A model generated the notes under the pieces. The model was not told the origin of the DNA. It did not search any database and saw nothing but the letters and a program-made list of their open reading frames with translations. A DNA stretch of 64,000 nucleotides. Origin: Rhizobium leguminosarum bv. trifolii WSM1325. Lineage in GTDB: Bacteria > Pseudomonadota > Alphaproteobacteria > Rhizobiales > Rhizobiaceae. The DNA lies in NCBI GenBank assembly GCA_000023185.1, contig CP001623.1, forward strand, positions 434,001-498,000, in the 5' to 3' direction. The position numbers and the translations under genes are program-made. Numbering within the stretch: the stretch's first letter is position 1; every line of letters starts with the position of its first letter. This document shows, one piece after another, positions 8,659-16,534 of the stretch.

Positions 8659-10051
8659 CCTCGTTACAAAGGTCGGCGCGGCGATCGCGCGGCTCAGCCA
8701 CAGCTTGAGGGTACAATTGCTCTGCTGGGTGCTGATGACCCTGTTCGGCGCGATCGGCTTCAATCTTTACGACAGCTTCTGGACGGCGGATGCGACGGCA
8801 AAGCTGGTGACGGATCGAACACTTCTGGCCTCGGCCCGCGTCATTGCCGAGGCCGTCCGCGTCGACGAGGGCGGCAATGTCCAGGTGGACGTGCCGCCTT
8901 CCGCGCTGGAGATGTTTGATACAGGCTTCGGCGACCGGGTATCTTACCAGGTGATCACCGCGTGGGGCAGTCTGGTCAGCGGCTTTCCCGACTTGCCGTT
9001 GCCGGCCGTCCAGCGGGCAGGCGCCGATCGCGCGTTCCATGGTGCCGATGTGCGTGTCATGATGCTCGACCATCCTGTCGTCGGCCTGCCCGATGACGGC
9101 ACGATCTCCGTGACCGTCGCCGTTACGCATAACAGCCAGTATGCGATGCGACGGCAATTGTGGCTTTCGGACTTTTCGAAGCAGTTCGTGCTCGTCTTCG
9201 TCGCGAGCCTGGTGACCATCCTCGGGCTTCAACGGGGTCTGGCGCCCGCTCTGAGACTGCGGGACGCCGTGCGCCAGCGCGGCCGCCATCGTCTTGATCC
9301 GCTGCCGTCGGAAATGGTGCAGAGCGAACTGCAGCCGCTCGTCCATGCCCTGAACGACCATATGGAGCGCGTCCAGAACCAGATGGCCGCGCAGCGACGG
9401 TTCGTATCGAATGCCGCGCATCAGCTCCGAACGCCGCTCGCGCTGATTTCGACGCAGGCGAGCGTGGCGGCCCGGGAAGCTGATCCGGCTCGCCGTGACG
9501 AGGCGCTTGTCGCCCTTCGCACCAGCACGAAGCAGATTTCGCGTCTCGCCAGCCAGCTTCTTACCTTGTCGCGGGCCGAGCCCGGAAGCCGGCGCCCGCG
9601 CAGCGATGCGACAGACCTCAGCAAGGCTGCCCGCGAGATCCTGGAAGCGCATGCCGAAGAGGCGCTCAGGCGTAACATCGACGTCGGTCTGGAAGCGGTC
9701 CGCCCGGTCATTGTCGACGGCGACGCGACGATGTTGCGCGAGATGTTGGTCAACCTCATAGACAACGCGATCCGCTATACCCGCCCGAATGGACGGGTGA
9801 CCGTCGCCGTCGGGCAGGCGGACGGCAATGCCGTCGTGACCGTCGAGGACAACGGGCCGGGTATTCCGAGCGGGGAGCGCGAGCAGGTTTTCGAACGGTT
9901 CTACCGGATCATGGGGACCGAAGCTGAGGGGAGCGGTCTGGGGTTGTCGATCGTTCGGGAGGTTGTCGAAGGTGCAGGAGGTTCAGTCTCGCTCGATGAT
10001 GCGGAAGGCGGCGGCGGGCTCATCGTGACGGTACGGCTTCCGCTCGCTTAA
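8648..10051 (+). CDS. Sensor histidine kinase (2CSK_N/TctE-QseC type)
   Basis: A 467-aa inner-membrane kinase. TM1 (LLCWVLMTLFGAIGFNLY) and TM2 (FVLVFVASLVTILGL) flank a periplasmic sensor of about 130 residues of the two-component-sensor-kinase N-terminal type. The H-box is AAHQLRTPLA with H258, followed by the N-box NLIDNAIRYT, G1 VEDNGPGIP, F-box FERFYR and G2 GSGLGLSIV. The start is the ATG at 8648 inside the end of the response-regulator gene; the frame is open further upstream but only as overlap. It would phosphorylate the upstream regulator. Transcription ends at a strong bidirectional hairpin. Confidence 0.94.
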   Translation: MSSSLVTKVGAAIARLSHSLRVQLLCWVLMTLFGAIGFNLYDSFWTADATAKLVTDRTLLASARVIAEAVRVDEGGNVQVDVPPSALEMFDTGFGDRVSYQVITAWGSLVSGFPDLPLPAVQRAGADRAFHGADVRVMMLDHPVVGLPDDGTISVTVAVTHNSQYAMRRQLWLSDFSKQFVLVFVASLVTILGLQRGLAPALRLRDAVRQRGRHRLDPLPSEMVQSELQPLVHALNDHMERVQNQMAAQRRFVSNAAHQLRTPLALISTQASVAAREADPARRDEALVALRTSTKQISRLASQLLTLSRAEPGSRRPRSDATDLSKAAREILEAHAEEALRRNIDVGLEAVRPVIVDGDATMLREMLVNLIDNAIRYTRPNGRVTVAVGQADGNAVVTVEDNGPGIPSGEREQVFERFYRIMGTEAEGSGLGLSIVREVVEGAGGSVSLDDAEGGGGLIVTVRLPLA

Positions 10052-10068
10052 ACTCGAGCGCGTCAAAT

Positions 10069-10101
10069 GAAGAAGGCCGGGCATGGCACCCGGCCTTCTT
10101 C
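10069..10101. terminator. Bidirectional hairpin between convergent genes
   Basis: A perfect 13-bp inverted repeat (GAAGAAGGCCGGG / CCCGGCCTTCTTC) with a 7-base loop sits between the histidine kinase stop and the convergent permease stop. TTCTTCTC follows on the plus strand. Confidence 0.88.
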
Positions 10102-10131
10102 TCTATCTGCCTTGGGAGGAGGCCGATTTGA

Positions 10132-11013
10132 TCACTGGGTATCGAGGTGCTGTTGCGGACGCCATTTCGCGAGACGGTTCTCGATCAATGTCATGATGTA
10201 TTCGGCAAAAAGCGTGACGACCATGACCAGGAGGATTGCCGCGAACATGCCGGCGGCATCGAACGTACCCTTGGCGATCGAGATGAGCTGACCAATCCCG
10301 AAGCGGGCGCCGACGAATTCGCCGACGATCGCGCCGATGATCGCGAAACCGAAGGACACATGCAGACTGGCGAAGATCCAGCTCATCGCCGAGGGAATGA
10401 TCACCGTGCGGGTGACCTGCCAGTCCGAGGCGCCGAGAATGCGGGCATTGGCGATCATATTACGGTCGGCCTCGCGCACGCCTTGGAACGCGTTTGCGAA
10501 TACCACGAAGAATACCATGATGAAGGCGAGAGCAACCTTGGAGGGCAGGCCGAGACCCATGATCATGATGAAGATGGGGGCGAGAACGACGCGCGGTATC
10601 GAGTTGATCGCCTTGATATAAACGGAGAAAATGTCCGACAGGAAGCGGTTGCGGCCAAGACCGATGCCGACGACGACGCCGGTGATCGAACCCGCGAAGA
10701 ATCCGATCAAGGCCTCCTCCATCGTCACCCATAGATTATACCAGAGCGAACCTTCCGTGGTGCCTTCGGTTGCCCATTCGTAGAGGCGCTGAACGACGCC
10801 GCTCGGGCTCGAATAGAAGAACGGATCGATCCACTGCATGTTGGAAGACAGTTCCCACATGCCGATCACGAAGACCAGGATGGCGATCTGCCAGAAGCGC
10901 ACCAGCGTCTTGCGTTGGCGCATCGCCTTCAGCGCCGACGCCTCGATTTCCGTGTCCGACGTGCCGGGCCGAAACATGGTGGCCGAACCGGCCTCAAGAG
11001 TGGTGTGTGCCAT
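10132..11013 (-). CDS. NitT/TauT-type ABC transporter permease (SsuC/TauC family)
   Basis: A 293-aa BPD-transport inner-membrane protein with about six membrane segments. The EAA-like loop is NARILGASDWQVTRTVIIPS (about 205-224), followed by ASLHVSFGFAIIGAIVGEF, typical of the nitrate/taurine/sulfonate permease family. The ATG at 11013 is preceded by GGGAGG; the open frame upstream only overlaps the ATPase gene. It is the third gene of a binding protein, ATPase, permease operon. A single permease gene implies a homodimer. The substrate is unknown. Confidence 0.93.
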   Translation of the reverse strand: MAHTTLEAGSATMFRPGTSDTEIEASALKAMRQRKTLVRFWQIAILVFVIGMWELSSNMQWIDPFFYSSPSGVVQRLYEWATEGTTEGSLWYNLWVTMEEALIGFFAGSITGVVVGIGLGRNRFLSDIFSVYIKAINSIPRVVLAPIFIMIMGLGLPSKVALAFIMVFFVVFANAFQGVREADRNMIANARILGASDWQVTRTVIIPSAMSWIFASLHVSFGFAIIGAIVGEFVGARFGIGQLISIAKGTFDAAGMFAAILLVMVVTLFAEYIMTLIENRLAKWRPQQHLDTQ

Positions 11014-11024
11014 GATATCCTCCC

Positions 11025-11843
11025 TCAGGCCGCTTCGCTCGCGCGGCGGTAGCTGGTCTCGACCTCTTCGCGGAGGTCCTCCCAGATCGTCTTGCAGTAG
11101 TCGATGAAGGCCTGCTCGTAGCGGATTTCCGACACGACGCGCGGACGGGGGAGATCGATCGTGTAGACCGACTTGACCGTCGCGGGGCCGGCGGTCAGGA
11201 CATAGACCTTGTCGGCAAGGGCGACAGCTTCTTCGAGGTCGTGGGTGACGAACACCACCGAGGCCTTGCGCTCGGCCCACAGTTTCAAGAGCTCTTCGTG
11301 CATGACGGTGCGGGTCTGCACGTCGAGAGCCGAAAACGGCTCGTCCATCAGCAGGATTTCCGGCTCGTTGATGAAGGTCTGTGCCAGCGAGACGCGTTTG
11401 CGCATGCCGCCTGACAGCTGGTGGGGATAATGATGGAGAAACTTCGAAAGGCCGACACGGGCGAGCCAGTCGCGTGCGCTCTTTTCTGCCTCGGCGCGCG
11501 ACTTGCCTCGAAACAGCGGACCGGCCATGACGTTGTCGATGACGTTCTTCCAGGGAAAGAGCGCGTCGGTCTGGAATGCGAAGCCGACACGCGGGTCAAT
11601 GCCGGTGATCGGGCCGCCCATCAGCCGGACTTCACCGGCGCTGGGGCGGGCGAGACCCGTCACAAGATTGAGCGTCGTCGATTTACCACATCCGGTGGGG
11701 CCGACGACGGCGACGAACTCTCCGCGGGCGACCGTCATGTTGAAATCGCGCAAGGCCGTCAGGGACTTGCCGGTCGGCGAGACGAAGCGGCGGCTGACGT
11801 TGATCAGCTCGATCGCCGGGATCTCGTTCTTGTCATGTTGCAT
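11025..11843 (-). CDS. NitT/TauT-type ABC transporter ATP-binding protein (SsuB/TauB family)
   Basis: A 272-aa ATPase energising the adjacent permease. Walker A is GPTGCGKST, the signature LSGGMRKRVSLAQ (methionine in place of the usual Q is common in this family), Walker B ILLMDEPFSALD and the switch histidine is in VFVTHDLEEAV. I prefer the ATG at 11843 (MQHDKNE); the frame extends 15 codons to 11888 with unusual composition. It lies 11 bp upstream of the permease start and about 100 bp after the binding-protein gene. Confidence 0.93.
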   Translation of the reverse strand: MQHDKNEIPAIELINVSRRFVSPTGKSLTALRDFNMTVARGEFVAVVGPTGCGKSTTLNLVTGLARPSAGEVRLMGGPITGIDPRVGFAFQTDALFPWKNVIDNVMAGPLFRGKSRAEAEKSARDWLARVGLSKFLHHYPHQLSGGMRKRVSLAQTFINEPEILLMDEPFSALDVQTRTVMHEELLKLWAERKASVVFVTHDLEEAVALADKVYVLTAGPATVKSVYTIDLPRPRVVSEIRYEQAFIDYCKTIWEDLREEVETSYRRASEAA

Positions 11844-11939
11844 GATGATACCTGAGGCGTGCTTTGGGCGCGTGCACGCAATGCCCATGGATCGATCGGG
11901 AGGGTCGCTTCCGGTTGGGACCGGAAGCGACGCGACGCC

Positions 11940-12953
11940 TTACTTGACGTTCTTGACGAATTCCGTCGTGTAGGTCTTGGCAAGGTCGATCTGCTTGCCC
12001 TTGACGTTCTTGGAGAACTCAGAGAGCACGGCAAGCACGGTTTTCGGACCGTCTTCCGGCATGACGCCATCCGGTGTGAACATGCCCTTGCCCTCGTCGA
12101 GAGCCTTGATGTAGCCGTCCTTGTCGCCGACGTAGAAGTCCTTCGGCATCTTGTCCGCGATCTCGGCGGCTGAATGCGTGTTGATGTAGCGCAGCGTCTT
12201 GACGAAGGCGTTGGCGAGCTTCTGTGCCTCTTCCTTGTGCGCGTCGACCCAGGAGGTTTCCAGGTAGAGCGAGGCGGCCGGATAGGTGCCGCCGAGCGCC
12301 TGACGGGTCGCCTCGACCGTGCGCATATCGACGAGCACGCTCGCCTCGCCGGTCTTGATCATGCGCGAAATCGTCGGCTCGGTCGTCATGCCGGCCTGGA
12401 TCTGATCCTGTTGCATGGCGGCGATGAAGGTGCCGCCGGCGCCGACTGGAATTGTCACGACATCACCGGGCTTGAGGCCGGCCTTCGAGGCCATGAAGAG
12501 GGTCAGGAAATTGGTGGACGAGCCGAGACCGGTGACGCCGAGGCTCTTGCCCTTGAAATCGGCCGGCGACTTGATGTCAGGATACTTGCTCGAGACCATC
12601 TCGACCTCGCCCGGCGCCTGGCTGAACTGGACGATGGATTCGACGAATTTGCCTTTGGCCTGCAGATCCACGCAATGGTCGTAGAAGCCGACGACACCCT
12701 GGACGGCGCCCGCCAGAAGCTGGTTTTCGGCATCGACGCCGGCAGCTTCGTTCAGCAGCTCCACGTCGAGACCCTCGTCCTTGAAGTATCCGAGCGATTC
12801 GGCAAGCTTGGCGGGCAGATAGATCTGCTTCTCATAACCGCCGACCATGATGGTGATCTTGTCGGTCGCATGTGCGGCGCTGGTCGTGAAAGATGCTGCG
12901 GCGAGAAGCGTCGAAAAAGCGACGGTGTGAAAAAGGCTGCGTGAAGAACGCAT
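11940..12953 (-). CDS. NMT1/ThiY-like ABC transporter substrate-binding protein
   Basis: A 337-aa periplasmic protein. The signal peptide runs from MRSSRSLFHTVAFSTLL to a cleavage site after SAAHA (about residue 27). The mature protein starts DKITIMVGGYEKQIYLPA and shows the NMT1 layout of two alpha/beta lobes (LAESLGYFKDEGLDVEL; GVTGLGSSTNFLT). The start at 12953 has GGAGGAG before it. It is the first gene of the transporter operon. NMT1-type proteins bind small organic ligands such as sulfonates, pyrimidine precursors or aromatic acids; this one cannot be assigned. Confidence 0.92.
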   Translation of the reverse strand: MRSSRSLFHTVAFSTLLAAASFTTSAAHATDKITIMVGGYEKQIYLPAKLAESLGYFKDEGLDVELLNEAAGVDAENQLLAGAVQGVVGFYDHCVDLQAKGKFVESIVQFSQAPGEVEMVSSKYPDIKSPADFKGKSLGVTGLGSSTNFLTLFMASKAGLKPGDVVTIPVGAGGTFIAAMQQDQIQAGMTTEPTISRMIKTGEASVLVDMRTVEATRQALGGTYPAASLYLETSWVDAHKEEAQKLANAFVKTLRYINTHSAAEIADKMPKDFYVGDKDGYIKALDEGKGMFTPDGVMPEDGPKTVLAVLSEFSKNVKGKQIDLAKTYTTEFVKNVK

Positions 12954-13325
12954 GAAAATCTCCTCCTGTGGTTGGCTGGCATCGTCGTCTCGCCACCTTG
13001 ACCGTGTCTCCTCCACGATGCCGCCCCTTCCTATGACGTCGAAGCTTTCAACTAGCTTTCAATCGCGGATGGGCAGGCAGCTCGTCCCATCCCGCCCATG
13101 CACCACCTGTCGCAGAGCGCGGGAGCAATAAGCGCGCCTGCATTTCTTAAACCGGATGCGCTGTCCCTTCCACACACATATGCTGCAGACATATCTTTCC
13201 GAGCGCACCGGCAGCGTTCAGCCTTTTCGGTAGCCGCTCCAACATGAAAATCGTGAGACGACTTGTCCGCGGCCGTTATGGTCATCTGATGATCGGCTGG
13301 AACGTGTGAGCTCTTGGATCAGATG
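12954..13325 (-). promoter_or_regulatory. Promoter region of the NitT/TauT-type operon (372 bp, no gene)
   Basis: No credible ORF lies here. The region separates the regulator's 3' end from the binding-protein start. A possible operator is the inverted repeat ATATG-N7-CATAT at 13178-13194, which has the palindrome CTGCAG in its centre. Its link to the neighbouring FadR-type regulator is a guess. Confidence 0.4.
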
Positions 13326-14054
13326 TCAGCTCGTAAAGCTTCGCAGATCTCTCAGCAGGTTGCGATATCTGGCCTGGCTGCCGACCAGATGGTCGCGCAT
13401 GGCGTTCCGGGCGGCCTGATCGTCTCTGTCCGAGATGGCGACAACGATTGCCTCGTGCTCCCTGTGGATCAGCTTTCGATAGGCCGTCTGTTCGGCCGTC
13501 CTCGATTCGGGGACGAGCCTCGACTGCGGGATGATCGCCGAACCCTGGCACTCCAGAAACTGCCTGAACAGCGGATTGTTCGTGGCTTCGGCGATTGCGG
13601 CATGGAGATCGAGATCCGCATCGCGAATGGATTGATCACTCTCGATGCATCGGAGGATTTTCCGATGACATTCGAATATCGCCTCCTCCTGCGCAGGCGA
13701 GCGGCGTAGGGCCGCGAGGCCCGCCGCTTCGATTTCGACAGGTGTTCTGATCTCAAGTACTTCTAGATCGGAGGCGACGCGGGCCTTGTCGACTTTCCGC
13801 GCGGAGAGCGCCGGATCAGCACCGAGTACGAAAATCCCAGCCCCCTGGCGCACCTCGACAAGCCCGTCGGAGCGAAGTGCGGCCACGGCCTCGCGCACGA
13901 CCGTCCGGCTGACGCCATGTGTTTCGGTCAACTCATGTTCACTCGGAAGCTTGTCGCCGACGGAATACTGGCCGCTCAATATGGCTTGCCGGAGGCTTTC
14001 GCCGACCTGTGTGACCAGCGACCCGGAGCCTTTGCTGCGATCCTTCATCTGCAT
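13326..14054 (-). CDS. FadR-subfamily GntR transcriptional regulator
   Basis: About 242 aa. The N-terminal winged helix-turn-helix (LRQAILSGQYSVGDKLPSEH; GVSRTVVREAVAALRSDGLV; QGAGIFVL) is followed by an all-helical FCD ligand-binding domain with DLDLHAAIAEATNNPLF and HEAIVVAISDRDDQAAR, where metal-binding Asp/His residues are expected. The frame opens at 14144, but that long N-terminus is unlike the family and a probable operator overlaps its first codons, so I prefer the ATG at 14054; its ribosome site is weak. It is encoded just upstream of the NitT/TauT operon on the same strand and probably controls it in response to the ligand or a catabolite. Confidence 0.88.
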   Translation of the reverse strand: MQMKDRSKGSGSLVTQVGESLRQAILSGQYSVGDKLPSEHELTETHGVSRTVVREAVAALRSDGLVEVRQGAGIFVLGADPALSARKVDKARVASDLEVLEIRTPVEIEAAGLAALRRSPAQEEAIFECHRKILRCIESDQSIRDADLDLHAAIAEATNNPLFRQFLECQGSAIIPQSRLVPESRTAEQTAYRKLIHREHEAIVVAISDRDDQAARNAMRDHLVGSQARYRNLLRDLRSFTS

Positions 14055-14134
14055 AGCCACGCCTGACCCCGCCTCGGCTCTGATCCGAATGCCGCCCAAA
14101 CTCACGGCACCCGAAATTTGCGATTCATCACACA

Positions 14135-14143
14135 TGTATGACA
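14135..14143. promoter_or_regulatory. Candidate FadR-type operator (autoregulation)
   Basis: The sequence TGTATGACA (reverse strand TGTCATACA) fits the GT-N3-AC core of FadR-subfamily operators and lies about 80 bp upstream of the preferred start of the adjacent FadR-type gene. Confidence 0.4.
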
Positions 14144-14318
14144 AATTTGATGGTCTTTCAATGGACGAGCGGCGCCTGCGCTTTGTTCCTTGACTGTTTT
14201 TGCGATCCGACGAAAATTCGGCACTGCGCTTTCTCTCAAAACTCTCGATGCTGCGTTAGCTTACTGCCATGCCGCGACTTTACTTCGCCATGTACATGCG
14301 GCTGGATATAATCAAAAT

Positions 14319-14333
14319 TAATCGCTACGATTA
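14319..14333. promoter_or_regulatory. Candidate operator of the toxin-antitoxin pair
   Basis: The inverted repeat TAATCG-CTA-CGATTA lies 24 bp before the antitoxin start, in an AT-rich stretch. Ribbon-helix-helix antitoxins usually repress their own promoter at short palindromes like this. Confidence 0.4.
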
Positions 14334-14357
14334 GAAATGATTGACGAGGAGTTTTCG

Positions 14358-14618
14358 ATGGAGACCAAGGTTCTGACTGCTCATGTTCCGCTACCGCTTG
14401 CGCAAAAGGTCGATCAACTCGCGTCGCGGCTCGAACGTTCGCGTGGCTGGATCGTCAAGCAGGCTCTCATGGCATGGATCGACCAGGAGGAGGAGCGCCG
14501 GCGTTTGACGCTCGAGGCGTTGGCCGACGTCGATGATGGTAACGTTATCGAGCACCAGTCTGTTCAAGCCTGGGCCGATAGCCTCGATAGCGACGAGCCG
14601 ATCTCTTTGCCTCGGTGA
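14358..14618 (+). CDS. Ribbon-helix-helix antitoxin (CopG/ParD-like)
   Basis: An 86-aa protein whose first 45 residues form a ribbon-helix-helix: strand TKVLTAHVPLPLAQKV, then QLASRLERSRGWIVKQAL. The acidic C-terminal tail (DVDDGNVIEHQ; SLDSDEPISL) would bind and block the toxin. The ATG at 14358 has GAGGAG 6 bases upstream; an upstream in-frame ATG at 14337 lacks this. It overlaps the toxin start by one base. Together they form a type II toxin-antitoxin module, which stabilises the DNA or modulates growth. Confidence 0.9.
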   Translation: METKVLTAHVPLPLAQKVDQLASRLERSRGWIVKQALMAWIDQEEERRRLTLEALADVDDGNVIEHQSVQAWADSLDSDEPISLPR

Positions 14619-14893
14619 TGGAGATCAAGTGGACGAGCAAAGCGGTCTCGGACGTCTCCCGCTTGTACGACTTTCTCACTCCGGTCGACCGGCAAGCGGC
14701 GGTCCGAACCGTGCGGGCACTGACGGCAGCGCCTGCACGGCTGCTTGAGCAGCCGCGCCTCGGCGAGCGGCTCGAGGAGTTCGATCCTCGAGAGGTCCGC
14801 CGTATTCTCGTCGGCCGTTACGAGCTGCGCTATGAAATCCAGCAGTCGATGATCTATGTCTTGCGCCTTTGGCATACGCGTGAGGACAGGTAG
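14618..14893 (+). CDS. RelE/ParE-family toxin
   Basis: A 91-aa protein with the ParE/RelE fold: MEIKWTSKAVSDVSRLYDFL at the N-terminus, a mid-region ARLLEQPRLGERLEEF, and the characteristic beta strands RRILVGRYELRYEIQ and IYVLRLWHTREDR at the C-terminus. The closing WHTRED motif is typical of the ParE branch, whose members poison DNA gyrase, rather than of mRNA-cutting RelE. The ATG at 14618 shares a base with the antitoxin stop; a GTG at 14615 is an alternative. Confidence 0.9.
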   Translation: MEIKWTSKAVSDVSRLYDFLTPVDRQAAVRTVRALTAAPARLLEQPRLGERLEEFDPREVRRILVGRYELRYEIQQSMIYVLRLWHTREDR

Positions 14894-14899
14894 AAGCAC

Positions 14900-15490
14900 T
14901 CACAACCGCCTGGTCGACTCCCCGCGGACGAATCTCGGCGTCAGGATGAAGTCTTGCGGCGGTGCTGCGGCGCCCTCCGGGCTTGCTATTCTTGCCAGCA
15001 GACGCTGTGCCGCCAGCTCGCCGAGCTTCTGCGCATCCTGCACCACCATGGTGATGCGAGGCGTGATGACATTGCTCCAGGGCACGTCGTCGACCATCGC
15101 CAGCGACACGTCGTCAGGGCAGCGGAAACCCATCTCCTGCATCACCTGCAGCGCTGCGAGGCCCGTCATGTTGTTGGCGCCGATGATGGCGGTCGGTCGG
15201 TCGCGGCGGGTCAAGAGGCGCATCGCCTGCGCATGGCCGCCGGTTCTGGTGTAGCCGCCTTCGACGACCAGCGAAGGATCGATGTCCACACCGGCGCCGG
15301 CCATCGTGTTCATGAAACCATTCAGACGCTCGTCGGCAGTGTGCAGGCCGCTCGGCCCGGAGATGAAGCCGATCCGTCTGTGGCCGAGCTGCAGCAGATG
15401 TCCCGTCAGGATGGTGGTGGTCAGCGGGTTGTCGGAACCGACAAAATCACGCTCGGCGCCTTCCACCTTCTGGTCGAATTGCCACCGCAA
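14900..15490 (-). pseudogene. LacI-family regulator lacking its DNA-binding half (truncated)
   Basis: The 196 codons match the C-terminal two thirds of a LacI/GalR periplasmic-binding-like domain: FVGSDNPLTTTILTGHLLQL, GHRRIGFISGP, PTAIIGANNMTGLAALQVMQ, DVSLAMVDDVPW and a normal C-terminus. The helix-turn-helix and roughly the first 140 residues are missing. The in-frame start is only a TTG just after a stop codon, so the gene was beheaded. The upstream junction falls in the AT-rich promoter of the sugar-binding-protein gene, suggesting a deletion joined the two. It is probably non-functional and may once have regulated the adjacent genes. Confidence 0.82.
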
Positions 15491-15588
15491 TCATATCCTG
15501 GCGCTTAACCTTTTTCTTCCGGCCGAAAAGTAAAATTTAACCAAAATTTGAAATAACCCTTTCAGATCCGAATTGTGCAGGGGAATTC

Positions 15589-16518
15589 ATGAAAACGGCC
15601 ACGCTTGCATCCATCGCCTTGGCGATATCGATCTCTGCTGCCCATGCCCAGACGATCGGGGTTTCGATGTCCGGTCTCGACAAATTCAGGACGGCGCTTC
15701 TAAACGGCGTTGTCTCGCATGGGCAGACGATATCCGGCCTCAAACTCGTCACCGAGAATGCCAATGGCGACAAGGAGCTCCAGAAGCAGCAGGTGCAGAA
15801 GCTCATTGCCGACAAGGTCGACGCGATCATCCTTGCCGTCTCCGATGGCGACCTCGGGCCGCAAATGACCAAGATGGCGGCAGATGCCGGCATTCCGCTG
15901 GTGTACATCAACAACGTTCCTTCCAACCTGCTGGACCTGCCTGACAATCAGGTGGTGGTCGCCTCCAACGAGAAGGAATCCGGAACGCTGGAGACCAAGC
16001 AGGTCTGCGCGCTCCTTAAAGGCAAAGGCCGCGTCGTCGTGCTGATGGGCGAACCATTCCACGCCGCCGCGCGTGCCCGCACCCAGGATATATCAGACGT
16101 CATTGCCACCCCGGATTGCAGGGGCCTTCAGATCGTCGAGCGGCAGGCGGCCTATTGGTCGAGCGATTATGCCGACCAGCAGATGCAGGAATGGCTGTCG
16201 GCCGGCGTCAAGTTCGACGCGGTCATCGCCAACAATGACGAGATGGCGCTCGGCGCGATCCGGGCCATGAAGAAGGCCGGCATACCGATGAAAAATGTCG
16301 TCGTCGCCGGCGTCGACGCGACCGACGACGCGCTCGCAGCGATGGTCGCCGGCGATCTCGACGTGACCATTCTCCAGAGCGCCGTCGGGCAGGGCGCTGC
16401 CGCTGTCGACGCTGCCGTCAAGCTGATCCGCAAAGAGAAGGTGCCGCGCGAAAACAACGTTCCCTTCGAACTCGTCACACCTGAGAACATTGCCACCTAT
16501 CTGCCGAAGAGCCAGTGA
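15589..16518 (+). CDS. RbsB-like periplasmic sugar-binding protein (orphan, next to chemoreceptor)
   Basis: A 309-aa class B sugar-binding protein. The signal peptide [20 protein letters not shown] ends at residue 20. The mature part has the type I periplasmic fold: [65 protein letters not shown] and [13 protein letters not shown]. No permease or ATPase lies nearby. Instead a chemoreceptor gene starts 16 bp downstream, so the likely role is presenting a sugar or similar ligand to that receptor, as ribose- and galactose-binding proteins do for Trg. This coupling is inferred from gene order. The ligand is unknown. Confidence 0.9.
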   Translation: MKTATLASIALAISISAAHAQTIGVSMSGLDKFRTALLNGVVSHGQTISGLKLVTENANGDKELQKQQVQKLIADKVDAIILAVSDGDLGPQMTKMAADAGIPLVYINNVPSNLLDLPDNQVVVASNEKESGTLETKQVCALLKGKGRVVVLMGEPFHAAARARTQDISDVIATPDCRGLQIVERQAAYWSSDYADQQMQEWLSAGVKFDAVIANNDEMALGAIRAMKKAGIPMKNVVVAGVDATDDALAAMVAGDLDVTILQSAVGQGAAAVDAAVKLIRKEKVPRENNVPFELVTPENIATYLPKSQ

Positions 16519-16534
16519 GCATAAGAGGATTATG

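Noticed and set aside
8648..10051. Assignment of the kinase/regulator pair as TctED controlling citrate uptake
   Set aside because: The sensor type fits, but no tctCBA tricarboxylate transporter lies nearby; the adjacent ABC operon is of another family and convergent.
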